NCBI RefSeq assembly: GCF_024296685.1
Contig: NZ_CP100763.1
Location: 2,418,001 to 2,482,000 of the forward strand
Origin: Natrinema marinum
GTDB lineage: Archaea; Halobacteriota; Halobacteria; Halobacteriales; Natrialbaceae
Length of the DNA stretch: 64,000 nucleotides
Direction: 5' to 3'
A program made the position numbers and the translations under genes. The notes beneath the pieces are model-generated. The model worked only from the letters and a program-made list of their open reading frames with translations, was not told the origin of the DNA and ran no database searches. Shown in pieces: positions 52,090 to 60,684 of the stretch. The stretch's first letter is position 1. Each line of letters starts with the position of its first letter.

Positions 52090-52644
52090 TTACTGTCGCC
52101 CGCGCAGGAACGTCGTCGGCTCGTCGGACGACGTCTCGAGGGGGGGCTCGACGGCCTGCGTTTCGGCCGCGGTCAGCCACTGCTCGACGGTGTACGTTCG
52201 GCCCTCGTCCGGCTGCGGGTGATCCGTATACGGGACGACGCCGCGGAGCCGGTCGTCGGCTCCATAGAGCGCCAACGCCAGCAGCGGGACCCGGACCCGC
52301 TCGCGCGCCTCGTCGTCGAGACCGAGCGGCGACGTAGGTACCTCCTGTCGGCGGAAGGCCGGCTCGAGCGAGTACCCCCGTCGGTCGGCCCAGCGTTCGA
52401 ACTCGACGACGAGGTCGTTACGGGTCCGCGAGGGCTCGTCCGCGAAGGCGTGTCGCGACGGCCACTGATCGACCCGAACGTCGGCGACGGTGTCGCGGTC
52501 GGCGAGCGTCCGAAGGCGGTCGACGAGCGTCCCGACGTGCCGAGAGACCGCCCCGGGGATGCCGGAGCGTACGTAACACTCGATCCGGACGTCGCCCCAG
52601 AGCGCCGTCTCGACGGCCGGCACGGCAGTCTCATCGGCAGACAT
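52090..52644 (-). CDS. Haloarchaeal protein of unknown function, paired with a mini-HTH
   Basis: A 184-residue soluble protein beginning MSADETAVPAVETALWGDVR. It includes VRIECYVRSGIPGAVSRHVG, RVPLLALALYGADDRLRGVV and GRTYTVEQWLTAAETQAVE. I recall this type from haloarchaea without a function. It overlaps the preceding HTH gene by 14 bases and is probably controlled or assisted by it. Confidence 0.72.
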   Translation of the reverse strand: MSADETAVPAVETALWGDVRIECYVRSGIPGAVSRHVGTLVDRLRTLADRDTVADVRVDQWPSRHAFADEPSRTRNDLVVEFERWADRRGYSLEPAFRRQEVPTSPLGLDDEARERVRVPLLALALYGADDRLRGVVPYTDHPQPDEGRTYTVEQWLTAAETQAVEPPLETSSDEPTTFLRGRQ

Positions 52645-52846
52645 AGCCGCCCTCCGTGCGTCGAACGAGGTCCTTGGCGGTGAGCGACTCGAGGACGGCA
52701 AAGAGCGTGAGCTTGGACAGCCCGAGCGTCCGCTGAAGGTCGGTCGCTCGCGCTTGGCCGCCGACGCGGAGGGAGAGATAGACGAGTTTCGCCTGCGGCG
52801 AGGCGATTTCGTCCGGGACCGGCTGGTGTTGGTTACTCGTATTCAT
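52631..52846 (-). CDS. Mini winged-helix DNA-binding protein (MarR/TrmB-type)
   Basis: A 71-residue protein, MNTSNQHQPVPDEIASPQAK, that is only a winged helix: LVYLSLRVGGQARATDLQRT, then LGLSKLTLFAVLESLTAKDL and the wing RRTEGGYVC. It overlaps the next gene by 14 bp (52631-52644). Such small regulators usually repress their own operon. Confidence 0.83.
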   Translation of the reverse strand: MNTSNQHQPVPDEIASPQAKLVYLSLRVGGQARATDLQRTLGLSKLTLFAVLESLTAKDLVRRTEGGYVCR

Positions 52847-52972
52847 TGCTACTCCGGGCCACGACCGTGTACATAAATTCCCGGAGGTCCATGTGCACAA
52901 GTGACATGGTGTGCGCGATCCCACCGGCCGCCGCTGTCGGCGGCGATCGGTCACGGCGTCGGAAGCGACGCC

Positions 52973-53368
52973 TCACTCGTCCGAATCGGTCACGCGAACG
53001 CTCGAGCCCAGATACTTCGAAAGGGCTTCAGAGACGGTCTCGGCTTTGAACGCCGCGAGATCCGCGGCGATTTCGCCTTTCAACGCGTCGAAGTACGCCT
53101 CGTCGGTCTGGAGTTCGCGGAAGTCGACGGCCTCGACGGTCCGCTCGGGGACGCCGAGCCACTCGGCAGCGAGGCGGCGGGCGTAGTCCTCGTCTCCTAC
53201 CTCGCCGCGCCACAACGTGTTGCGGAAGAACAACCAGCTCTCGGTGCCCGGCTCCGGAGCCTCGCGAAACAGGGTGACCGTCGTCGCCGCGCTGCCCGGT
53301 TCGAGGGAGACACCCTCTCGAGCAGGCTCGAGTCGGACCCGAACGCGGAAGGCGTAGCGGGCGTCCAT
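52973..53368 (-). CDS. LWR-salt protein
   Basis: A 131-residue protein of the haloarchaeal LWR-salt family. MDARYAFRVRVRLEPAREGV is the usual start, and NTLWRGEVGDEDYARRL contains the LWR motif that names the family. Further conserved parts are SEALSKYLGSSVRV near the end. Function is unknown; it lies 15 bases downstream of the pterin dehydratase gene in the same direction. Confidence 0.9.
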   Translation of the reverse strand: MDARYAFRVRVRLEPAREGVSLEPGSAATTVTLFREAPEPGTESWLFFRNTLWRGEVGDEDYARRLAAEWLGVPERTVEAVDFRELQTDEAYFDALKGEIAADLAAFKAETVSEALSKYLGSSVRVTDSDE

Positions 53369-53383
53369 CGCGACCGTCGGGGA

Positions 53384-53665
53384 TCAGGCGTTGCGCTCGG
53401 ACTCGATCAGGTCTGCCATCTCGAGGTCGGCGTCGGTGATGCCGCCTTCCTCGTGGGAGGTCAGCCGAACCTCGATTTCCGAGTAGCGGATGACGATCTC
53501 GGGGTGGTGGAACTGCGCTTCGGCGATCTCGCCGACCATCTGGGCGAAGTTGACGCCGCGGAGGTAGTCGTCGAACTCGTAGACGCGAACGATCTCGTCG
53601 CCGTCGCGCGTCCACTCGTCTGGGAGTTCCGCCTCGATTTCGTCGTCGGAAAGCAGGTCAGCCAT
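53384..53665 (-). CDS. Pterin-4a-carbinolamine dehydratase (PCD/DCoH)
   Basis: A 93-residue enzyme that dehydrates 4a-hydroxytetrahydrobiopterin to recycle the pterin cofactor. EAQFHHPEIVIRYSEIEVRL with the following SHEEGGIT fits the PCD signature: His-His-Pro, the aromatic residue six further on, and the third His. The ATG at 53665 (MADLLSDDEIEA) is the family start. No phenylalanine hydroxylase is adjacent. Confidence 0.93.
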   Translation of the reverse strand: MADLLSDDEIEAELPDEWTRDGDEIVRVYEFDDYLRGVNFAQMVGEIAEAQFHHPEIVIRYSEIEVRLTSHEEGGITDADLEMADLIESERNA

Positions 53666-53746
53666 GTGGGGCCGAACGCAAGCCACCCAAATAACGATTG
53701 TGCCACGTTGGCATCTCAGCGCGCCGTCCCGGCGGTCGATAGGGGG

Positions 53747-54406
53747 TCAGTCGAGCCGCGACTGCTCGCCCGCGGGCTGGAGTTCAGCGTCGACCAGCGT
53801 CTCGTAGGCCCGGCGGAACCGCTCGGAGAGCGCCTGATGGGAGATGCCCAGTTCTCCGGCCAACTCCTCCATCGAAATGCTGCGTGGAATCTCGAAGTAG
53901 CCATACTCGAGGGCCGCCTCGAGGGCCTCCTGTTGCTCGGGCGTCAGCCGCGTCTCGTGGCCGCCGACATCGGTCACGTCGGTCACCCGTCGGAGGTCGG
54001 CGTTGACGCCGCGCTCGACCAACTGGTCGTAGGCGTCACAGAGCGTGTCCCGGTCGCGGTAGCGCACCGTCACCTGCCACCAGCCGTCGGTCGCCCGCGC
54101 CTCGAGCAACGAGCCGCCGTCGGCGAGCAGGTCGTCCCAGAGCCGGTTCGTGCCCGACCCCTCCGAAAACGTCACGTCGTACAGCAGCCGCGAATCCGTC
54201 TCGACGAGGAGTTCCGCGGTCTCGACCGACGGATCCGCCGCGAAGGCGGCGTCGGCGGTCTCGTGATCGACACCGTCTACCCACAGCGACGGCCGGGTCT
54301 TCGATACCGAGGACTCGAGTTCGAACGTGGCCGCCGGCGCGCGCTCGAAGGCGATCGCCAGCGCCGTCTCCGCCGCGGGAAGCCGAAGGTCGGCTATCGT
54401 CGACAT
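53747..54406 (-). CDS. Bat-like HTH_10 regulator
   Basis: A 219-residue protein related to the C-terminal half of bacterio-opsin activator. Residues about 1-150 are a beta-rich sensor (LAIAFERAPAATFELESSVS); about 160-215 is the HTH_10 domain, TPEQQEALEAALEYGYFEIP followed by ISMEELAGELGISHQALSER. No membrane part. Targets are unknown; it is divergent from the small membrane gene at 54604 across about 200 bases. Confidence 0.9.
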   Translation of the reverse strand: MSTIADLRLPAAETALAIAFERAPAATFELESSVSKTRPSLWVDGVDHETADAAFAADPSVETAELLVETDSRLLYDVTFSEGSGTNRLWDDLLADGGSLLEARATDGWWQVTVRYRDRDTLCDAYDQLVERGVNADLRRVTDVTDVGGHETRLTPEQQEALEAALEYGYFEIPRSISMEELAGELGISHQALSERFRRAYETLVDAELQPAGEQSRLD

Positions 54407-54571
54407 CGGGCGTTGTACACCGCCACGGCGTAAAAACCGCTGTTACGGTGAGGCTGACTGTCGGCTTCGGTGACACCGATCGACGGTACGACTCGAGTCG
54501 GCGCCGACGAGTAGCCACCGTGAGCGGTGTCGAGACGTTTCGAAGATCGCTCGACGGTTCCGGTCCGAAAA

Positions 54572-54580
54572 GATATATAC
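54572..54580 (+). promoter_or_regulatory. TATA box of small membrane-protein gene
   Basis: GATATATAC is 24-32 bases before the ATG at 54604, a strong leaderless promoter. Confidence 0.6.
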
Positions 54581-54582
54581 TG

Positions 54583-54594
54583 TTGGACATCCAA
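54583..54594. promoter_or_regulatory. Palindrome overlapping the transcription start
   Basis: TTGGA-CA-TCCAA lies between the TATA box and the start codon of the gene at 54604, where a repressor would block initiation. Confidence 0.4.
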
Positions 54595-54603
54595 TCATTC
54601 CCC

Positions 54604-54876
54604 ATGGCTTACGCCCGAACTGAGGGACGATACGTCTCACGGTCCACGTGGTCCTCGCTGAGCTATGCGACCATGCAACTGATGACGACGATCACGCTCG
54701 TGGCCCTCACGGCGTCGCTGACTGCGGTGTCGATGGGTGCAGCCGAGGACGTCGTGGCCGTCGCACTCGTGGCCATCGCCGTCATCGGTCTCGGCCTCAC
54801 GCTCGTCCGGCTTTTCGTCACACTCGAAACGAGTGGAATCCCGCTGCTCGAGGACGACCGCACAGCGGCCACGTGA
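54604..54876 (+). CDS. Small two-span membrane protein
   Basis: A 90-residue protein MAYARTEGRYVSRSTWSSLS with two hydrophobic segments (TTITLVALTASLTAVSM and VAVALVAIAVIGLGLTLVRLFV). The TATA box and palindrome just upstream suggest tight regulation, possibly by the Bat-like protein encoded divergently. Family not recognised. Confidence 0.75.
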   Translation: MAYARTEGRYVSRSTWSSLSYATMQLMTTITLVALTASLTAVSMGAAEDVVAVALVAIAVIGLGLTLVRLFVTLETSGIPLLEDDRTAAT

Positions 54877-54967
54877 CCGCTGTTTCGTCGTCGATCCGTC
54901 GGCACTGCCCCGATCGGACACCGATTCGCCGAACGAACTGACCCGAGCGCTGTGTCGGGCCACCGCA

Positions 54968-55159
54968 CTATCGCTGCCCCAGTCCGGCTCCGAGAGCGAC
55001 CCCCATCGCGATCCCCAGCGGGAGCCAGAGCGCGATATTCTCCGTCGCGACGCCGATCGAGACGCCGATTCCGGTTCCGATCGCGATGCCGGCCGCAATG
55101 TCGTTCTCTCCGTCGTCGCTCTCGTCCGCAACCGTCGGCTCGCCGTCTCGGTCGGCCAT
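54968..55159 (-). CDS. Glycine-zipper membrane protein
   Basis: A 63-residue protein MADRDGEPTVADESDDGEND with an acidic head and then GIAIGTGIGVSIGVATENIA and PLGIAMGVALGAGLGQ, two Gly-zipper hydrophobic segments. This type is frequent in haloarchaea. Role unknown, possibly a self-associating membrane peptide. Confidence 0.7.
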   Translation of the reverse strand: MADRDGEPTVADESDDGENDIAAGIAIGTGIGVSIGVATENIALWLPLGIAMGVALGAGLGQR

Positions 55160-55213
55160 ACGTAGCCGATCGTGGCCAGGCAAGTTAGCTGTCGGTGTCG
55201 CCCCTGATTCACC

Positions 55214-56644
55214 TCAGCCGGGCTCCGAGGACGGCCGATACCGCCGGCTCACGGCCTTCCACCGGCCGGACCGGAACAGCCAGTAGTTGATCCCGCCCGG
55301 CACGGCCGTCTCGAGGAAGAGCGCCAGATAGAGGCCGCCGACGCCGAGCGGCGTGACCAGTCCCAGCGCGGCCGCCGGGAGCGCGAACGCGTACCGGCCG
55401 AGCAGCGAGGCGACGAACGGCCAGCGGGTGTCGCCGGCCCCCAGCAGCGCCCCCGCCGCGGCCCCGTCGATCCCAAAGGTGACGGAACTGACCGCGCCGA
55501 CGACGACGAAGACGGCCGCCTGCGCGAGCGCATCGGGGTCGGAGACGAACAGCCCCGCGATCGGCTCGGCGAATATCATCACCAGCGCGGCTACCCCCGC
55601 GTAGAGGACGGTCGAGAGCCGGATGATCGCCGCTCCGTAAGCGTCCGCCTCGGTCTCCTCGGCCGCGCCTAGGTGCTGGCCGACCAGCGAACTCGAGGCC
55701 AGCGACAGCCCCCAGTTGACGCTATTGATCAGCCCGCGCACGCGCCGGCCCACCTCGAGGGCCGTGACGACGACCGGCCCGAACGTGGCGGCGATCCACA
55801 GCAGCGGGAAGACGACGAGCCCCTGGGCGAGCCGGCGGCCGATCTCCGGCGTAGCGATCTCGATCAACTGGCGGATCATCGCCGCGTCGAACGGCGGGCT
55901 CGAGCGCGTGATCGGGACGGGGCTCGGCTGCATCCCGAGCCGGCCGTACGAGCGGCCGAACATCCCCCACGCGAGGACGAGCGTCACGAACCCGCTCGCG
56001 AGCGTCGTCCCGATCGCCGCGCCGGCGACGCCCATCCCGAGTCCGAAGATGAACGCGCCGCTGAGGACGATGTTGAGTATCGCCCCGCCGGCGCGAGCCA
56101 TCATCTCCGTGAACGTGTCGCCGACGCCCGTGTACGTGCGACTGGCGACGAGATTGAGCAGTTCGAAGACCACGGCCGGCGCGACGTAGACGAGGTAGGT
56201 CGTCCCGTAGCGACGCGGGGCCGGGTCGGCGCCGAGCAGGTCGATCAGGGGCCCGGCGAAGGCGAGAAATACGGCCACGACCGGGATCGACAGCGCGACC
56301 GCGAGCACGGCGCTCTGGGAGACGGCCAGCGACGCGCGATCGGCCGCCTCGCCGCCGTAGTTCTGCGAGACGAGCGTGACGGTGCCGCCCGCGAGGCCGA
56401 GTCCCAGCATCGTCACCAGCTGCCAGTAGCCGAGCGCGAACGCCAGTCCCGCGGTGCCGGCGGTGCCGACGGCGACCCCGACCATCGCGAGGTCGGCCGT
56501 CTGCTTGGACATGATCGCAAAGCCCGTGACGATCCGGGGCCACGCGAGCTCCATCGTCGGCCAGAACCGCTCGGCGTCGATGATCCCCAGGCGCTCGAGC
56601 GCGCTCACGAGAATCGAGACGACGGCGAGCTGCCGCGCTTTCAT
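55214..56644 (-). CDS. MATE family efflux transporter
   Basis: A 476-residue, 12-span membrane protein with two MatE halves: GYWQLVTMLGLGLAGGTVTL and, in the second half, NWGLSLASSSLVGQHLGAAE and IDGAAAGALLGAGDTRWPFV. It exports organic cations or drugs using an ion gradient. The ATG at 56644 (MKARQLAVV) is chosen; the 32-codon extension upstream is unlikely coding. Confidence 0.92.
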   Translation of the reverse strand: MKARQLAVVSILVSALERLGIIDAERFWPTMELAWPRIVTGFAIMSKQTADLAMVGVAVGTAGTAGLAFALGYWQLVTMLGLGLAGGTVTLVSQNYGGEAADRASLAVSQSAVLAVALSIPVVAVFLAFAGPLIDLLGADPAPRRYGTTYLVYVAPAVVFELLNLVASRTYTGVGDTFTEMMARAGGAILNIVLSGAFIFGLGMGVAGAAIGTTLASGFVTLVLAWGMFGRSYGRLGMQPSPVPITRSSPPFDAAMIRQLIEIATPEIGRRLAQGLVVFPLLWIAATFGPVVVTALEVGRRVRGLINSVNWGLSLASSSLVGQHLGAAEETEADAYGAAIIRLSTVLYAGVAALVMIFAEPIAGLFVSDPDALAQAAVFVVVGAVSSVTFGIDGAAAGALLGAGDTRWPFVASLLGRYAFALPAAALGLVTPLGVGGLYLALFLETAVPGGINYWLFRSGRWKAVSRRYRPSSEPG

Positions 56645-56760
56645 CGACCGTTCTTTCGGTACCGGTGCCTTCGGTCTATCGGCTCCGGCACTCGAGGCCG
56701 GCCATCGGAGTTGGTGACGATTCGCAATTACTATTACCAAGTTGTCACTACATCGGCCGT

Positions 56761-57345
56761 ATGTGTCCGCCCTCCCTGTGTCGACTCCGAACGGTCGCCC
56801 TCGCGACCGCGATATCCCTGCTCACCGTTCCCGCGGTGGCACTCGCACAGCGAAGGCCGAACGGGTTCGAAACCGGTACCGAAACCGCGGCCGCCGCGCC
56901 GTGGTACGTTCAGGCGATCATCGCCGGGGGGATCACGCTCGTCATCGGTGGTCTGCTGGTCGCGGTCGTGCCCGACAGCACGCGGCGACGAACAGATTTC
57001 GCGCTCGAGTCGCCCGTGCTCGCATTGGTCTACGGCGTCGCCAGTTTGGTGGCTGTGATCGGGACTTCGGTTCTGTTAGCGATCACAGGGATCGGACTGT
57101 TGCTCGCGGTTCCGATGCTCCTGATTTTCGCCCTCGTGGCGCTGGTGGCCAGCGTGTACGGCTATCTCGCTGTCGGTCGGCTCGTCGGCGACGAGTGGAC
57201 CCTCGCGTTGGGGAGCGCGGTCGTCGTTTCGATTGCGGTCGGTGTGGTTCCGGTTCTCGGCCCCATCATCGGATTCGTCATCGGTAGCATCGGACTGGGA
57301 ACGGTCGTCATGACGATCCAGGAGGATCGGAATTCACGACCGTGA
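56761..57345 (+). CDS. Membrane protein with signal peptide, unknown function
   Basis: A 194-residue protein. The first 28 residues (MCPPSLCRLRTVALATAISL then LTVPAVALAQ) look like a cleavable signal. Four further spans follow, including IIAGGITLVIGGLLVAVVP and SVLLAITGIGLLLAVPMLLI. The overall look resembles C-terminal membrane parts attached to bactofilin-like proteins, but no bactofilin domain is present. It overlaps the convergent geranylgeranyl-reductase-like gene by 12 bases at the 3' ends. Confidence 0.75.
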   Translation: MCPPSLCRLRTVALATAISLLTVPAVALAQRRPNGFETGTETAAAAPWYVQAIIAGGITLVIGGLLVAVVPDSTRRRTDFALESPVLALVYGVASLVAVIGTSVLLAITGIGLLLAVPMLLIFALVALVASVYGYLAVGRLVGDEWTLALGSAVVVSIAVGVVPVLGPIIGFVIGSIGLGTVVMTIQEDRNSRP

Positions 57346-58419
57346 GAGCACCGCTCTGAGGTGATCGATCGAGAGCAGCGACGTCGGCCGGTCCATGTGG
57401 ACGCCGATCTCGCCCGACAGCGCGCTCAGACCGAGCCGCTGGACCGGCTCCGGCAGCGAGTACGCCCGCCGAAGCCAGCGGCCGAGTTCCTGCTCGCGCT
57501 CCAGGTCCGCGCGCCAGGCCCGCTCGTAGGCCGCGAGCGAGGTCGGCCGGTCGGGGTCGATCTCGCGGGCGGCGTGGTCGGCGCTGGTCATGCCGTAGAG
57601 GATGCCGCCGCCGGTGAAAGGCTTGGTCTGAGCGGCTGCGTCGCCGATGAGGAAGGCCCGCCGCGTCGTGACGCGGTCCGGGGGGCCGATCGGGATCGCC
57701 CCCGAGCAGCGGTGGGAGACGTCGATCTCGTAGCCGTCGATCAGTTCCTCGAAGTGTTTGGTCACCTGCACGCCCGGCGGGGCCGCCAGCCCGTACTCGA
57801 CGCCGGCCTCCCCGCGGGGGATGCGCCACGCGAAAAAGGTCGGCGGCGTGAGGTGAACGTCGACGAAGTCCTGGTGGTCGTCCTCCTCGGAAAAGGCGAG
57901 AACGCCGTGAAGCAACTCCTCGGGCTGGGGCAACTCGAGTTGGTCGCGCACTCTCGAGCGCGGGCCGTCGCAGCCGGCGAGCATCTTCGCCTCGACCTCG
58001 AGGGTGCCGTCGGGACCGTTCGCGACGATTGCGACGCGGTCGCGGTGCTCGGAGACCTCGGTGACGGTGTGATCCTCGCGAACGTCTGCACCCGCCTCGC
58101 GGGCCCGCTCCGCGAGGTGGCGGTCGAGTCCGACGCGGTCGATGACGTTCGAGGCCACCTCGCGCTTGTAGAACGGGTAGGCGTCGCTGCGCGGGCCGCC
58201 GACGTGGAATCGCGCCCCGTAGATCTCGTTCTGGAACAGCTCGTCGCGAGCGCCCTCGCCGGTGAACTCCCAGATGTCGGTGCTGACGTGGCCCGAACAG
58301 GCCAGTGGCTCCCCGATGGTCCCCTTCTCGAGGGCGAGCACGTCGTAGCCGTCTTCGGCGGCCCGTCGGGCGAAGCGCGCGCCCGGCGGCCCGACGCCGA
58401 CGACGACGAAATCGTACAT
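57334..58419 (-). CDS. Geranylgeranyl reductase family flavoprotein
   Basis: A 361-residue FAD protein. VVVGVGPPGARFARRAAEDG is the FAD fold, PLACSGHVS the substrate-site region, and RAFLIGDAAAQTKPFTGGGI the second FAD block. Members saturate double bonds of archaeal lipids, menaquinone tails or polyprenols. This one is divergent from the main digeranylgeranylglycerophospholipid reductases, so the substrate may be another isoprenoid. The ATG at 58419 (MYDFVVVGVG) is the family start. Confidence 0.87.
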   Translation of the reverse strand: MYDFVVVGVGPPGARFARRAAEDGYDVLALEKGTIGEPLACSGHVSTDIWEFTGEGARDELFQNEIYGARFHVGGPRSDAYPFYKREVASNVIDRVGLDRHLAERAREAGADVREDHTVTEVSEHRDRVAIVANGPDGTLEVEAKMLAGCDGPRSRVRDQLELPQPEELLHGVLAFSEEDDHQDFVDVHLTPPTFFAWRIPRGEAGVEYGLAAPPGVQVTKHFEELIDGYEIDVSHRCSGAIPIGPPDRVTTRRAFLIGDAAAQTKPFTGGGILYGMTSADHAAREIDPDRPTSLAAYERAWRADLEREQELGRWLRRAYSLPEPVQRLGLSALSGEIGVHMDRPTSLLSIDHLRAVLSRS

Positions 58420-58522
58420 AGTCGTCGGGTTCACGTTGGAGAGTAAATAACTTCTCGAGACGCGTTCGGGAAAACAGACGACGCGGCCCGGATGGTGTGG
58501 TCCACCGTCGGTGTCGTCGGGC

Positions 58523-58702
58523 TCAGTCGGTCGCGGACCGCGAGGCCACTCGAAGCATCGCGAAGACCGCCAGGCAAACCGCCAGCCCCAACACTCCATA
58601 CTGGACGCACCACACCGCCGAATCGAGAAGCGAGATACCAGTGACGGTAAGCGCCATGGCCGTCGTCAGAACGACGACCCACGAGTCGGTCCCTTGGTCC
58701 AT
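58523..58702 (-). CDS. Very small two-span membrane protein
   Basis: A 59-residue frame, MDQGTDSWVVVLTTAMALTV, with two hydrophobic spans and a basic end (RVASRSATD). It lies in the gap between the geranylgeranyl-reductase-like gene and the cyclase gene. Its composition and two clean spans support a gene, but no family is recognised. Confidence 0.5.
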   Translation of the reverse strand: MDQGTDSWVVVLTTAMALTVTGISLLDSAVWCVQYGVLGLAVCLAVFAMLRVASRSATD

Positions 58703-58842
58703 GGGCTCTAGTCATGTATCTGACATTTAATAGCTGGCGATCGTCGATCATCACACGGAATCCGACGACCGCTCGAGCGGTCGGGAAATCGCAAACAGCC
58801 GGTGCAGTCACGCTTACATGGCTCCCCCGAAACGTGGCCATC

Positions 58843-59667
58843 ATGCGCGATCTGTTGACAGCCGACGATACCACGCTGATCGACCTCAGCATCGGCCTCG
58901 AGGACGGGGTCGCGAGCGAACCCACACCACCGAAAATCGACGCCTTCGACCACGAGGCGGGCGCACAGCGACTCGCCGAGACTCTTCAGGCGCAAGGCTA
59001 CGACGTGGCCGCCGAGGATTTCCCGGACGGCATGGGGCTGGCATGGGAGGACCTCGAGGTGATCCCCCACGCCGGCACCCACATGGACGCGCCCTGGCAT
59101 TACGGCCCCGAAGTCGACGGCGAACCGGCGAAGACGATCGAGGAGATCCCCCTCGAGTGGTGTCGCGGGAGCGCGGTCGTCCTCGACTTCCGGCGGATGG
59201 AGCCCGGCGCGGAGATCGGCGTCGACGACCTCGAGGAGGCCCTCGACGACCTGGGTCACGAGCTCTCGCCGGGCGAGATCGTCCTGATCCAGACGGGAGC
59301 CGACGAGCTGTGGGGGCAGCCCGAGTACCTGACCGAGTTCCCCGGAATGGGAGCTGAGGGGACGAAATATCTCGTCGAGCAGGGGGTGAAGGTGATCGGG
59401 ACGGACGCCTACGGGTTCGACAAGCCCTTCACCGCGATGGGCGAGCGCTACGTCGAGTCGGGGGACGAAGACGAGCTCTGGCCGGCACACTTCGCCGGCC
59501 GCGAGGTCGAGTACTGCCAGATCGAGAAGATGGCGAACTTAGACGCCTTGCCTCGGAAGACCGACGTACCGATCGTCGCCTTCCCCATCAAAATAGAGAA
59601 CGCCAGCGGCGGCTGGGTGCGACCGGTTGCCGTTATCGACGACGAGACGGGAGGTGATCTCGCATGA
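58843..59667 (+). CDS. Cyclase family protein (kynurenine-formamidase-like)
   Basis: A 274-residue metal-dependent hydrolase. The family motif is HAGTHMDAPWHYG (His76, His80, Asp82, His86). Other blocks are IDLSIGLEDGVASEPTP at the start and VIGTDAYGFDKP. Members include kynurenine formamidase and isatin hydrolase. Its stop overlaps the ATG of the fumarylacetoacetate-hydrolase-like gene by 4 bp, so both likely serve one catabolic route for an aromatic or related compound. Confidence 0.9.
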   Translation: MRDLLTADDTTLIDLSIGLEDGVASEPTPPKIDAFDHEAGAQRLAETLQAQGYDVAAEDFPDGMGLAWEDLEVIPHAGTHMDAPWHYGPEVDGEPAKTIEEIPLEWCRGSAVVLDFRRMEPGAEIGVDDLEEALDDLGHELSPGEIVLIQTGADELWGQPEYLTEFPGMGAEGTKYLVEQGVKVIGTDAYGFDKPFTAMGERYVESGDEDELWPAHFAGREVEYCQIEKMANLDALPRKTDVPIVAFPIKIENASGGWVRPVAVIDDETGGDLA

Positions 59668-60659
59668 AACTCGCGACCTTCGAAGTCGACACCCCCGTGG
59701 GTCCCGTCGAACGAATCGGTGCCGTCGACGAATCGACCGCGTCGGACGACGCGCCGGCTGGCGAGGCGACCCTCGTCGATCTCACCGCCGCCTACGGCGC
59801 GGCCCTCGCAGCCGAGGGCGAACCCGCCCCCGCAGACCTCGCCCGCGCGCACGTCCCGCCGGAGATGATCGCCTTCTTGGAGCGCGGGGACCGGGCGATC
59901 GACGACGCGCGCGAAGCCGTCGAGTACGCGGCCGAGACCGACAGAGAGCGCGGCCCTGGCGGCGCGAAACTCCGGTACGACCCCGACGAGTACCGACTGC
60001 TCGCGCCGCTGCCGCGTCCGAACTCGATGCGCGACTGCATGGCCATCGAGGAGCACGTCCAGAACAGCATGGACGGCGAGATCGCGGACGTCTGGTACGA
60101 GCTGCCGGTCTACTACAAGGGCAACGCCGACAGCGTCGTCGCACCGGGCGAGACGGTCCAGTGGCCCGACTACTCACAGATTATGGACTACGAACTCGAG
60201 ATCGCGGCCGTGATCGGCAAGCGCGGCCGCGACATCCCGGCCGCGGAGGCCGAGGAGCACATCGCCGGCTACACCGTGTTCAACGACTTCAGTGCCCGCG
60301 ACATCCAAGGGAAGGAGATGGAGGGGCGGCTCGGTCCCGCGAAGGGCAAGGACTTCGCCAACGGGCTCGGCCCCTACTTCGTCCCCCGCGAGGACATCGA
60401 CGTGCTCTCCGCCCCGATGACCGCCCGAATCGACGGCGAGGTCTGGTCCGAAGGCACTGTCGACGAGATGTACCACTCTTTCGCGGAGATCGTCGAGCAC
60501 ATCTCCCAGTCCGAGACGCTCCACCCCGGCGATGTCATCGGCAGCGGCACCGTCGGCGAGGGCTGCGGCCTCGAGCTCGGCCAATGGCTCGAGGACGGCG
60601 ACACCGTCGCACTCACAGTCGAGGGGATCGGCACGCTCGAGCACACGGTCGTCGAGTAG
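59664..60659 (+). CDS. Fumarylacetoacetate hydrolase family protein
   Basis: A 331-residue enzyme of the FAH superfamily. DYELEIAAVIGKRGRDIPAA holds the metal-binding acidic residues, VFNDFSARDIQGKEMEGRLG is the family block, and IGSGTVGEGCGLELGQWLED the C-terminal one. Members cleave carbon-carbon bonds of beta-diketo acids or hydrate/decarboxylate ring-fission products. It overlaps the cyclase gene by 4 bp. The pathway cannot be named without a ring-opening enzyme nearby. Confidence 0.93.
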   Translation: MKLATFEVDTPVGPVERIGAVDESTASDDAPAGEATLVDLTAAYGAALAAEGEPAPADLARAHVPPEMIAFLERGDRAIDDAREAVEYAAETDRERGPGGAKLRYDPDEYRLLAPLPRPNSMRDCMAIEEHVQNSMDGEIADVWYELPVYYKGNADSVVAPGETVQWPDYSQIMDYELEIAAVIGKRGRDIPAAEAEEHIAGYTVFNDFSARDIQGKEMEGRLGPAKGKDFANGLGPYFVPREDIDVLSAPMTARIDGEVWSEGTVDEMYHSFAEIVEHISQSETLHPGDVIGSGTVGEGCGLELGQWLEDGDTVALTVEGIGTLEHTVVE

Positions 60660-60684
60660 GCGGGACCGACGCGGCTGTCGGCCG

